From: Pseudochelatococcus lubricantis
Lineage (GTDB): Bacteria; Pseudomonadota; Alphaproteobacteria; Rhizobiales; Beijerinckiaceae
Direction of reading: 5' to 3'
DNA: 64,000 nucleotides
NCBI RefSeq assembly: GCF_042432495.1
Contig: NZ_JBHLXC010000001.1
Coordinates: forward strand, 62,001 to 126,000
Positions 1-6,818 of this stretch are shown here, piece by piece. The translations under genes were made by a program, and so were the position numbers. The notes beneath the pieces are model-generated. The model had not been told where the DNA came from. It saw nothing but the letters and a program-made list of their open reading frames with translations, and did no database searches. The first letter of the stretch is position 1. Every line of letters begins with the position of its first letter.

Positions 1-157
1 GGCTGCGCTCGAACAGCGCCATGCCCAGATGCTGCTCCAGATCGCGGATGAGCCTGCTCGCCGCCGGTTGCGAGATGTGCAGCGCGTCCGCCGCCGCCGA
101 AACGGTGCCGTGAGTCATGACCGCACGGAATATCTCAATCTGTCGATGCGTGAACAT
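1..157 (-). CDS. LysR-family regulator, N-terminal part only
   Basis: The reverse strand from an ATG at 157 reads MFTHRQIEIFRAVMTHGTVS and then a helix-turn-helix with the LysR signature SQPAASRLIRDLE, and is still open at the window edge (52 residues visible). LysR proteins bind DNA through this N-terminal winged helix and sense a small ligand through a C-terminal periplasmic-binding-like domain, which lies outside the window. The gene is divergent from the FAD oxidase at 261, with about 100 bases between them, so it probably controls that oxidase. The family call is firm; the target is inferred from position. Confidence 0.88.
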   Translation of the reverse strand, partial: MFTHRQIEIFRAVMTHGTVSAAADALHISQPAASRLIRDLEQHLGMALFERS

Positions 158-163
158 GCGCCT

Positions 164-193
164 ATAACATTGCCTCATGAAAGCAAGGGTTAT
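164..193. promoter_or_regulatory. Candidate LysR operator between divergent genes
   Basis: An imperfect dyad ATAAC-A-TTGC ... GCAA-GG-GTTAT spans 164-193, starting 7 bases upstream of the LysR start codon and ending 68 bases before the oxidase start. LysR regulators usually bind interrupted dyads between themselves and a divergent target. Position and symmetry fit; the site is not otherwise supported. Confidence 0.4.
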
Positions 194-260
194 TGGTATT
201 TGATTTATAGGTTGCGGTCAACGAACCATTATGCTGGGCACTGGTTGCAGGATCTGGAGC

Positions 261-1367
261 ATGACGAACGGACGAACGAGCGATATCGTGGTCATCGGCG
301 GCGGCCTCATCGGTACCGCTGTCGCCTTTGGTTTGCGTGAACGTGGCCTCGATACGGTGCTGCTGGACGAGGGCGACGTGGCATTGCGTGCCGCGAGAGG
401 CAATTTCGGTCTGGTGTGGTTGCAGAGCAAGGGCGCGGGCCTGCGGGAATATACGTCATGGACACGCAAGGCCGTGGACGCATGGCCCGGTTTCGCCTCG
501 AAATTGAGGGACGTTACCGGCATCGACGTCCGATACCGCCGTCCCGGCGGTTATCATCTGTGTCTGTCGGATGCGGAACGCGACAAGCGTGCCGCGATGG
601 TCGCCCGCGTCAGGCCGGGCCAGCCCCACGACGCCCGGACGGTGATGCTGGAGCGGGATGAGCTGAAGGCGCGCCTGCCTTTCATCGGCCCCTCCGTGGT
701 CGGCGGCTCGTATAACCCGCTCGACGGGGACTGCAACTCGCTGGCGCTGTTCAGGGCCTTGCACGAAGCCTATTCCGCGCGCGGCGGAGACTACCGGCCG
801 GGCCAGGCCGTCCGCCGCCTGCTCAGAGGGAAGGGCGTCTACGGCGCGGAAACTGCGGAGGGAACCTGGTGGGCGCCGAAGGTCGTCATTGCCGCCGGCC
901 TCGGGTTGGTCGATCTCGGTCGGCAGATCGGCGTGGGGCCGGTGGTGCATCCCCAGCAGGGGCAGATCATCGTCACGGAGCGTGTGAAGCCCTTTCTCGA
1001 CGTGCCGATATCCCAGATCAGACAGACGCCGGACGGCACGCTGCTTGTCGGCGACAACAGCGGCGGCGAGACCTACGAAACCCCGACCTCGCTCTCCGTC
1101 ATGCACCATCTCGCGAACCGGGCCGTCAGGATGATCCCCGAACTGTCCGACATCCGGATCGTCCGCTCGTGGGTTGCCCTGCGCGTGCTCAGCAAGGATG
1201 GCGCGCCGGTCTATCAGGAAGCGCCGGACTGGCCCGGCGTGTTCTTCTTCACAGCGCACAGCAGCGTGACGCTCGCGCCGATGCATGTAACGGAACTGTC
1301 CCGATGGGTGGCGGATGGCGCGATCGACGAGGAGGCACGGGCGTTTTCCACCGCCCGCTTCTCCTGA
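261..1367 (+). CDS. FAD-dependent amine/amino-acid oxidase (DadA/HcnC/OoxB-like)
   Basis: A 368-residue protein with a Rossmann FAD-binding start, DIVVIGGGLIGTAVAFGL, near its N-terminus, of the glycine oxidase/D-amino-acid dehydrogenase family (DAO domain). Such enzymes oxidise a C-N bond to an imine and pass electrons to a partner or to oxygen. The ATG at 261 is chosen because GGAG lies just upstream; an upstream in-frame ATG at 231 has no ribosome site. With the [2Fe-2S] protein (2151) and the BFD-type flavoprotein (2480) it makes up the three kinds of subunit found in hydrogen cyanide synthase HcnABC and in opine oxidases. No glycine-specific evidence exists, so opine, nopaline-like or other imino-acid oxidation is as likely. 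The substrate is unknown. Confidence 0.85.
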   Translation: MTNGRTSDIVVIGGGLIGTAVAFGLRERGLDTVLLDEGDVALRAARGNFGLVWLQSKGAGLREYTSWTRKAVDAWPGFASKLRDVTGIDVRYRRPGGYHLCLSDAERDKRAAMVARVRPGQPHDARTVMLERDELKARLPFIGPSVVGGSYNPLDGDCNSLALFRALHEAYSARGGDYRPGQAVRRLLRGKGVYGAETAEGTWWAPKVVIAAGLGLVDLGRQIGVGPVVHPQQGQIIVTERVKPFLDVPISQIRQTPDGTLLVGDNSGGETYETPTSLSVMHHLANRAVRMIPELSDIRIVRSWVALRVLSKDGAPVYQEAPDWPGVFFFTAHSSVTLAPMHVTELSRWVADGAIDEEARAFSTARFS

Positions 1368-1500
1368 CGATGCGGCCTCCGGACAGGCTATCCGGGCGAA
1401 CGGCCTTGGAACGGTGGATGGAAAACCGCCACCGTTCTCTCCATTTGCCGCTGCACGATCTTTTCAGAAAGCGACATGCCCTTCCGGGAGCGCACTCCTG

Positions 1501-1538
1501 GAATCCGTCCAGTTTACGTTGAAACAGGACGGATTCTA
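1501..1538. repeat. Palindromic repeat element, copy A, overlapping a stop codon
   Basis: GAATCCGTCC (1501-1510) pairs perfectly with GGACGGATTC (1527-1536). Inside, GTTT (1512-1515) pairs with AAAC (1522-1525) around the loop ACGTTG. The outer arm runs into the stop codon of the RidA gene, which reads CTA at 1536-1538 on this strand. A close relative lies at 62781-62818, again at the 3' end of a leftward gene. It could act as a terminator for the RidA transcript; there is no clear U-tract. Confidence 0.75.
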
Positions 1539-1892
1539 GCGCGCGTTGTCCACGTAGGCGGTGACGACGACTTCGAGCAGGGTATCTTTTCCCAGTTGGG
1601 CCACGCCTACCGTGGCGCGTGCGGGAAGATTTTCCGCGCCGAACCATGCGACCCACGCCTCATTCATCTCGTCCTTCAGGCCGAGGTCCGTCACGTAGAT
1701 CGTCGCCGCCAGCACGCGGCTCCTGTCAGAGCCCGCCTGCGCCAGATAGGTGCCGAGCTTCGCGAGTATCTGTTCTGTCTGGCCCTTCATGCCGAGGCTC
1801 TTGTCGTCCGCCACGATGCCGCCGAGAAAGACAAGGCCGCCGTGCTCCACCGCCCGGTGCATGATTGGTGTTGGAATGTATCGCGTCGCCAT
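1536..1892 (-). CDS. RidA/YjgF-family imine/enamine deaminase
   Basis: A 118-residue protein of normal Rid length, with the family-typical stretch VEHGGLVFLGGIVADD, a central GTYLAQAG region and the C-terminal ARATVGVAQLGKDTLLEVVV. Rid proteins are small trimers that hydrolyse reactive imines or enamines to keto acids and ammonia. The catalytic Arg of RidA proper lies near the C-terminal ARATV segment, where an Arg is present. The neighbouring FAD oxidases would release imines, so a detoxifying or pathway role is likely. The gene points leftward toward the oxidase at 261, and its stop codon overlaps a palindromic repeat. Subfamily (RidA proper or Rid1-7) was not resolved. Confidence 0.88.
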   Translation of the reverse strand: MATRYIPTPIMHRAVEHGGLVFLGGIVADDKSLGMKGQTEQILAKLGTYLAQAGSDRSRVLAATIYVTDLGLKDEMNEAWVAWFGAENLPARATVGVAQLGKDTLLEVVVTAYVDNAR

Positions 1893-2150
1893 GATCCATG
1901 TTTCCCGTCTGTCTGGAAGGATGAGCGTGAAACGCCCTGCGTGACCGTCCCCGATCCGAGGGTATAAATCAAATAGCCATATCGCATCTATCCATGCACA
2001 AATATTATGTATCTATATAATATCCAAGCATAAGATGGCAATGAGAATGCATTTGTATGCATATTTAGCCTTGTGCAACATCAGACAATTGCTGACGCCG
2101 CTTGGGCCGAGCCCTGGTGCCGGAGAGGCCGGCGGATCGTTGAGGGTATC

Positions 2151-2480
2151 ATGACGCATACTCCGGTATTCCGCCGGTTGCCCGGTCCTGATCGCGAGAA
2201 GGTCGTCTTGACTGTCGACGGCCATCCGATCGAGGCGCTGAAGGGTGACTCCGTCGCCGCCGCTGTCCTTGCGGCGGGAGTTGTCAGCACACGCACCACG
2301 CCGGTGAGCGGCAGCGCGAGGGCGCCCTATTGTCTGATGGGTGTGTGTTTCGAATGCCTGATGGATATCGACGGTGAGCCCAACAGCCAGGCCTGCATGA
2401 CGCTCGTCCGCGACGGCATGGTCGTCAGAAGCCAGGCGGGCGCGCGCCTCCCGGCCGGTCAGCCGCGGGGAGGCGCGTGA
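2151..2480 (+). CDS. (2Fe-2S)-binding protein, HcnA-like subunit
   Basis: A 109-residue ferredoxin-like protein. The cluster ligands are visible in PYCLMGVCFECLMDIDG (spacing C-x4-C-x2-C) with a fourth Cys in SQACMTL. The family comprises HcnA and the small subunits of opine and proline oxidases (Fer2_4 type), which carry electrons between flavin centres. The ATG at 2151 follows GAGGGT; an upstream ATG at 2073 is less likely because it adds an unconserved extension. The stop TGA overlaps the ATG of the next gene, indicating translational coupling with the flavoprotein. An AT-rich stretch at about 1968-2075 upstream is the probable promoter region. Confidence 0.85.
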   Translation: MTHTPVFRRLPGPDREKVVLTVDGHPIEALKGDSVAAAVLAAGVVSTRTTPVSGSARAPYCLMGVCFECLMDIDGEPNSQACMTLVRDGMVVRSQAGARLPAGQPRGGA

Positions 2481-3904
2481 TGCCGCCCTCTGCCATGCCG
2501 GCGATCGCTGCGCCATACGATCTTGCCGTCATCGGTGCGGGGCCGGCGGGGATGGCGGCAACGCTGAGTGCCTGCGAGCTGGGATTGCGCGTTGCCCTGA
2601 TCGACGAGCAGCATCAGCCGGGAGGGCAGATCTACAGGGCCGCCGGCGCTTCGCCGTTGGCGGACGTCGCGCTTCTGGGACCGGATTATCGGCGCGGCCG
2701 CGAGCTGGTCGCCGCGCTTCGCGCCTGCGGAGCCGCCTGCGACTACTATGCGTCCGCAGCCGTATGGCAGGTTACGCCTTCGCTGGAGATCGGATTTTCG
2801 GCAGGCGGCCGGTCGCGCCTGCTGCGGGCGTCGGCCATCGTCGCGGCGACCGGCGCGATGGAGCGGCCGATGCCGATCCCCGGCTGGACTCTGCCGGGCG
2901 TGATGACGGCGGGCGCGGGGCAGATCGCGATGAAGAGCGCGGGTTTCGTACCCGTTGGGCCAGTCGTGCTGGCGGGCAGCGGCCCGTTGCTGTTTCTGGT
3001 AGCCTGGCAATACCTGAACGCCGGCGTCACCTCCATCGCGGTGGTTGAAACGACGCCGCTGGGGAACCATGCGCGCGCGTTGCGCCATCTCCCGCGCGCC
3101 CTGCGCGCGGCTTCCTATCTCCGCAAGGGCGTAACGCTCATCGCGGCGTTGGCCAAAGCGGGCGTACCTATCCGGCGCGGCGCGCGGGACCTGCGGGTGC
3201 TTCCCGACGAGAGCGGGCGCGTGGGGCGGCTTCAGTACCGCATCGGCTCGCGCCTCCTTACCGATCCCTGCAATCTGCTCTTGCTGCATCAGGGTGTGGT
3301 CCCCAACACGCAACTCACGCGATCTCTGGATTGCGCTCACGCATGGGACGAGGGGCAACGCTGCTGGCGCCCCGTCACCGACAAATGGGGAGCGTCGTCC
3401 CTCGACGGGCTGTGGGTTGCGGGCGACGGCGCGGGCATCGGCGGTGCGCTGGCGGCGGAGAGCCAGGGCCGGCTCGCGGCGCTGGACGCGGCACGGTCGC
3501 TCGGTCGTCTCACGCCCGACCGCAGGGATGAGATGGCCAGCGCACCGAGGCGGCAGCTATCCCGGAATCTGGCGATCAGGCCGTTTCTCGATGCCTTGTA
3601 TGCGCCTGCCCCGGATTTTTTGGCTCCACCGGATGAAACCGTCGTCTGCCGTTGTGAAGAGGTGACGGCGGGCGATATCCGTCGTTTCGTCGCGGCCGGT
3701 TGCACAGGGGCAAACCAGTTGAAGATATTCAGCCGCTGCGGCATGGGCCCTTGTCAGGGGCGCAGCTGCGGCCTGACGGCAGGCGAGATCATCGCCGCCG
3801 CAAGAGGCGTCCCGGTGCCGGAGGCCGGCTATTACCGCATCCGCGCGCCCTTGAAGCCGGTGACGCTGGGGCAGCTCTCCGATCTCTCGATGGAAGCTGA
3901 TTGA
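2480..3904 (+). CDS. FAD/NAD(P)-dependent oxidoreductase with C-terminal BFD [2Fe-2S] domain (HcnB/OoxA-like)
   Basis: 474 residues. The N-terminus has the dinucleotide-binding motif YDLAVIGAGPAGMAATLS. A second nucleotide-binding segment lies mid-protein (VGPVVLAGSGPLLFLVAWQY). The C-terminus has the BFD-like Cys cluster VVCRCEEVTAGDI ... CTGANQLKIFSRCGMGPCQGR. This is the architecture of HcnB and of opine oxidase subunit A, which shuttle electrons from the substrate-oxidising flavoprotein. The ATG at 2480 overlaps the preceding stop (GTGATG). With the genes at 261 and 2151 it probably forms one membrane-associated dehydrogenase. The DadA-type subunit is encoded first and separated by the oppositely oriented RidA gene, an unusual order. 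Confidence 0.85.
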   Translation: MPPSAMPAIAAPYDLAVIGAGPAGMAATLSACELGLRVALIDEQHQPGGQIYRAAGASPLADVALLGPDYRRGRELVAALRACGAACDYYASAAVWQVTPSLEIGFSAGGRSRLLRASAIVAATGAMERPMPIPGWTLPGVMTAGAGQIAMKSAGFVPVGPVVLAGSGPLLFLVAWQYLNAGVTSIAVVETTPLGNHARALRHLPRALRAASYLRKGVTLIAALAKAGVPIRRGARDLRVLPDESGRVGRLQYRIGSRLLTDPCNLLLLHQGVVPNTQLTRSLDCAHAWDEGQRCWRPVTDKWGASSLDGLWVAGDGAGIGGALAAESQGRLAALDAARSLGRLTPDRRDEMASAPRRQLSRNLAIRPFLDALYAPAPDFLAPPDETVVCRCEEVTAGDIRRFVAAGCTGANQLKIFSRCGMGPCQGRSCGLTAGEIIAAARGVPVPEAGYYRIRAPLKPVTLGQLSDLSMEAD

Positions 3905-3917
3905 TGCCACGCTGACA

Positions 3918-4060
3918 TCAGCCCCCGCCGTTCGTCTGACACATGTTGACGTGGCGGGCGACGCGATCGAGCAGAACGTCGGTGAGGCGCTTGGCCCCGG
4001 TGTTTCCATACATTCGAAGATTGCTGGTGATCAGGGTGACGCGCTGCTTGACGGCAAGCG
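3918..4060 (-). pseudogene. IS21-family IstB C-terminal remnant
   Basis: On the reverse strand the bases from about 4052 down to a TGA at 3918-3920 read VKQRVTLITSNL, then GAKRLTDVLLDRVARHVNM and TNGGG. This matches the ITSN ... RLTxALLDRLxHH(V) end of IstB, the ATPase helper of IS21-type transposition. Only about 43 residues remain; the Walker regions and istA are absent. The fragment lies between the HcnB-like gene and the MarR gene, marking an old insertion or recombination junction. Assignment is by motif recognition only. Confidence 0.55.
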
Positions 4061-4063
4061 GCG

Positions 4064-4104
4064 AAAATAGTGGTATTTATCAACCGAAAATAGTTGTATT
4101 TGTC
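4064..4104 (+). promoter_or_regulatory. Tandem direct repeat upstream of MarR gene, candidate operators
   Basis: AAAATAGTGGTATTTATC (4064-4081) is repeated as AAAATAGTTGTATTTGTC (4087-4104), 15 of 18 identical with a 23-bp period. The repeats lie 67-107 bases before the MarR start at 4171, in an AT-rich patch right after the IstB remnant. Likely operators of the MarR protein or of another regulator; an origin as IS terminal repeats is also possible. Confidence 0.45.
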
Positions 4105-4170
4105 CATCATTTGTATAACCTTCCATTAGCTGGATGACGATTTCGTCAGGACATAAAAATGGGGAATTGA

Positions 4171-4674
4171 GTGGCGGATGACGTCCTCTCAAGAGGTGAG
4201 GCTGCACCTCCAACGAATGTAGACCATGTCGATATTGATGTTCTTGAGAACACGTTGAGTTTTTATATCCGCGTCATCGACTTGTCTGTTTCAAAAGACC
4301 TTGATGACAGGCTGAAAACGCTCGAAGTGGCTAAGGGAAAGGGAAAGATAACCGCCCTTTTGCTTATCGACAGCCATCCGGGCATCCGGCCCTCCGTCAT
4401 CGCGCAACTGGCGATGAAGGACCGTTCGGCCATGGGTCGCATTCTGGATCATTTCGAGAAGCAGGGCCTGATCGAACGCAGGATGTCGCCGGCGGACAGT
4501 CGGGCGCAGGAACTCTACACCACGCCGAAAGGGGCGGCGCTGGCGCGGACCGTCCGCGGCATCGTCACGCGGCAATCGGAGGATTTTTTCAAGATCATCC
4601 CCGAGGATGAACAGAAAATCCTGATGGACATTCTGAAGCGCGCCTATGAGCGCCTGCGGGAGAACTGGAGGTGA
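4171..4674 (+). CDS. MarR-family transcriptional regulator
   Basis: A 167-residue winged-helix regulator. The DNA-recognition region HPGIRPSVIAQLAMKDRSAM is followed by the wing with the MarR-typical D-x-R (SPADSRAQELYTT). Family members are dimers that lose DNA binding when a small, often phenolic, ligand binds. Translation starts at a GTG at 4171 preceded by GGGGA. Its last codon overlaps the GTG start of the SDR gene (GTGA), so regulator and catabolic genes are cotranscribed. This suggests autoregulation of the whole 4.1-14.1 kb operon. Confidence 0.88.
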   Translation: MADDVLSRGEAAPPTNVDHVDIDVLENTLSFYIRVIDLSVSKDLDDRLKTLEVAKGKGKITALLLIDSHPGIRPSVIAQLAMKDRSAMGRILDHFEKQGLIERRMSPADSRAQELYTTPKGAALARTVRGIVTRQSEDFFKIIPEDEQKILMDILKRAYERLRENWR

Positions 4675-5387
4675 GCGTGCCAAAGAATGAATCGCGCGTT
4701 GCTCTGATATCTGGTGGCGGACGCGGGATCGGCTCGGCGATCGCGCAAAGGCTGGTCTCGGCAGGGTGGAGCGTGTCGCTCGGGATGCGCAATCCCGATC
4801 GGCAGGCGTGGATGGCCGGCTCGGAGGATCGCATTCATCTGGCCGCCTATAATGCCCTCGACGCCGACGCAGAGGAGGCGTGGGCCGCCGCCGCGGCGAA
4901 GCGTTTCGGGCGCATCGACGCGATCGTCGCCAACGCGGGCGTTGCCAATCCCAAGGACGTCATCGAGGCTTCCGACGAAGAATTGCAGCAATTGCTTGAT
5001 ATCAATGTCAAGGCGCCGCGCCGGCTGGCCAGGGCCGCATGGCCGTGGCTGGCGAGCGCTGGAAACGGGCGCATCATCGTCATGGCGTCGCTGTCGGGCA
5101 AGCGTGTGAAAAGCGCGCGCTCCGGGCTTTATTCCATCTCCAAATTCGCGGCTGTGGCGCTGGCCCACGCCCTGCGCCACGCCGGGTTCGATTGCGGCGT
5201 GCGCGCGACCGCCGTTTGCCCGGGCTTCGTCGCCTCCGACATGTCAGCGGCCCTGACCGATCTCCCGCAGGACCGGATGACCGATCCCGCGGATATCGCG
5301 CGGATCATCGAAATGCTGCTCGATCTTCCGAACGAGGCGAGCGTGGCGGAATTCACGATCAATTGCCAGCTTGAGGAATCGTTCTGA
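4671..5387 (+). CDS. Short-chain dehydrogenase/reductase (SDR)
   Basis: 238 residues, a normal SDR length. It shows the cofactor motif ALISGGGRGIGSAIAQ, the NAG segment IVANAGVANP, a catalytic Ser in VMASLSGKRV and the catalytic pair in LYSISKFAAVALA (Tyr-x3-Lys). It should oxidise or reduce an alcohol/carbonyl with NAD(P). Its GTG start overlaps the MarR stop, and it is followed 1 base after its stop by the DadA-like gene. The substrate is unknown; context suggests a step in amino-compound breakdown. Confidence 0.88.
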   Translation: MSVPKNESRVALISGGGRGIGSAIAQRLVSAGWSVSLGMRNPDRQAWMAGSEDRIHLAAYNALDADAEEAWAAAAAKRFGRIDAIVANAGVANPKDVIEASDEELQQLLDINVKAPRRLARAAWPWLASAGNGRIIVMASLSGKRVKSARSGLYSISKFAAVALAHALRHAGFDCGVRATAVCPGFVASDMSAALTDLPQDRMTDPADIARIIEMLLDLPNEASVAEFTINCQLEESF

Positions 5388-5388
5388 A

Positions 5389-6720
5389 ATGCCGGGACCT
5401 TTCGTAGTTCCATTTCACGGCGACGCCGAACTTCCTGCCGAAGTGGATGTGGTCGTCATCGGCGGCGGCATCATCGGTGCGTCTACCGCGCTTGAACTCG
5501 CCGAGAGAGGCACGCGGGTCGCCCTTTGCGAAAAGGGCGGTATCGGTCACGAGCAGTCGAGCCGAAACTGGGGCTGGGTGCGCATCTCGCGCCGCGACCC
5601 GCGCGAAATTCCGCTCATGGCCGAGGCGCTGCGCATATGGCGAACGATGGACGAGCGTGTGGGACGCGAAACGGGCTATCGCCGTGCCGGGATCATTTTC
5701 ACCTGCGCGACGGATGAGGAATACGCTCAACACGAGCGCTGGAACGAGAATCTGCGCGGCTATCAGCTCGACTCGCGGATGATCTCGCGCAACGAGTTCG
5801 AGGCGATGTTCCCTGGCTCCAACCTGCCGGTCAAGGGCGGGCTTTATACCGCGGCGGACGGGCGCGCGGAGCCGCAAAAGGCTGCGCCCGCCATTGCGGA
5901 GGCCGCGCGCGACTGCGGAGCCCATGTCATGACGGAATGCGCCGTTCGCGGGGTCGAAACGGCGGGCGGCAAGATCTGCGGCGTCGTCACCGAACGCGGA
6001 TATATCAAGTGCCAGGCGGTGGTGCTGGCCGGCGGCGCATGGTCCGGTCTTTTCCTCGGCAACAACGATATCAATCTGCCGCAACTGAAGGTCATGAACT
6101 CTGTGCTGCGCACCTCGCCGGTGGAAGGCGGGCCGGAGCAGGCGATCTGGTCGCGCCACTTCGCGATGCGCAAGCGGCTGGACGGCGGCTACACCATCGC
6201 TTCTGGCCACGAAAACGTCGTGCCGATCGTGCCGAACTCGTTCCGCTATGCGCTCGATTTCCTGCCTGCGCTGAAGAAGGAATGGCGCTCGCTCAATCTG
6301 CGGCTGGGATTTCGCTTTCTGGATGAGGCGCGGCTGCCGAAGCGCTGGGGTCTCGATGAGCCGACCCCGTTTGAGTATAATCGGGTGTTGGATCCGCAGC
6401 CCGACAAGCGCCTGTCGGACACGGCGCTTGTCCATGTGAAAAAAGCGTTCCCCGCCTTAGAAAACGTGGAAATCGCGCAGCGCTGGGCCGGCTACATCGA
6501 CGTCACGCCCGATGCGGTGCCCGTCATTTCGCCGCTAGAGCAGATACCGGGCCTCTTTGTCGCCACGGGTTTTTCCGGCCACGGCTTTGGCATTGGCCCC
6601 GCGGCTGGCCGTCTGATGGCCGATCTTGTGCTTGGAAAGACGCCGATCGTCGATCCTGCGGACTTCCGCTTCAGCCGGTTCTCCGACGGGTCCAAGATCA
6701 GGCTGATCAGCGGATTCTGA
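5389..6720 (+). CDS. FAD-dependent oxidoreductase, DadA/glycine-oxidase family
   Basis: 443 residues with FAD-binding motif VDVVVIGGGIIGASTALELA, a conserved SSRNWGWVRIS segment and the C-terminal FAD-contact region ATGFSGHGFGIGPAAGRLMA. These mark the DAO superfamily (D-amino-acid dehydrogenases, sarcosine oxidase-like). The ATG at 5389 is preceded by GAGGA; an upstream TTG at 5371 lies inside the SDR gene and is rejected. It is the second of three DadA-like paralogues in the first 12 kb and is followed by a dipeptide-type importer, suggesting that the imported compound is a D-amino acid, an N-alkylated amino acid or an opine. Confidence 0.87.
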   Translation: MPGPFVVPFHGDAELPAEVDVVVIGGGIIGASTALELAERGTRVALCEKGGIGHEQSSRNWGWVRISRRDPREIPLMAEALRIWRTMDERVGRETGYRRAGIIFTCATDEEYAQHERWNENLRGYQLDSRMISRNEFEAMFPGSNLPVKGGLYTAADGRAEPQKAAPAIAEAARDCGAHVMTECAVRGVETAGGKICGVVTERGYIKCQAVVLAGGAWSGLFLGNNDINLPQLKVMNSVLRTSPVEGGPEQAIWSRHFAMRKRLDGGYTIASGHENVVPIVPNSFRYALDFLPALKKEWRSLNLRLGFRFLDEARLPKRWGLDEPTPFEYNRVLDPQPDKRLSDTALVHVKKAFPALENVEIAQRWAGYIDVTPDAVPVISPLEQIPGLFVATGFSGHGFGIGPAAGRLMADLVLGKTPIVDPADFRFSRFSDGSKIRLISGF

Positions 6721-6730
6721 TGTTTCACGA

Positions 6731-6755
6731 GGCGGGCGCGTGTTGCATGCCCGCC
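6731..6755 (+). terminator. Weak hairpin after the FAD oxidase gene
   Basis: GGCGGGC (6731-6737) pairs with GCCCGCC (6749-6755) with an 11-base loop, 10 bases past the stop codon. There is no T-run. It may attenuate readthrough into, or stabilise the 5' end of, the transcript for the solute-binding protein. Confidence 0.35.
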
Positions 6756-6818
6756 GGCCGCGAATGCGGAACAGTAAAAGCATTAAATGCGAACCAAAAA
6801 CGTTGAAAAAAGGGGAAT

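Noticed and set aside
261..3904. Calling the oxidase trio hydrogen cyanide synthase (hcnABC)
   Set aside because: The subunit types match but the gene order and the inserted RidA gene do not, and opine or proline oxidases share the same domains; a specific name would overstate the evidence.
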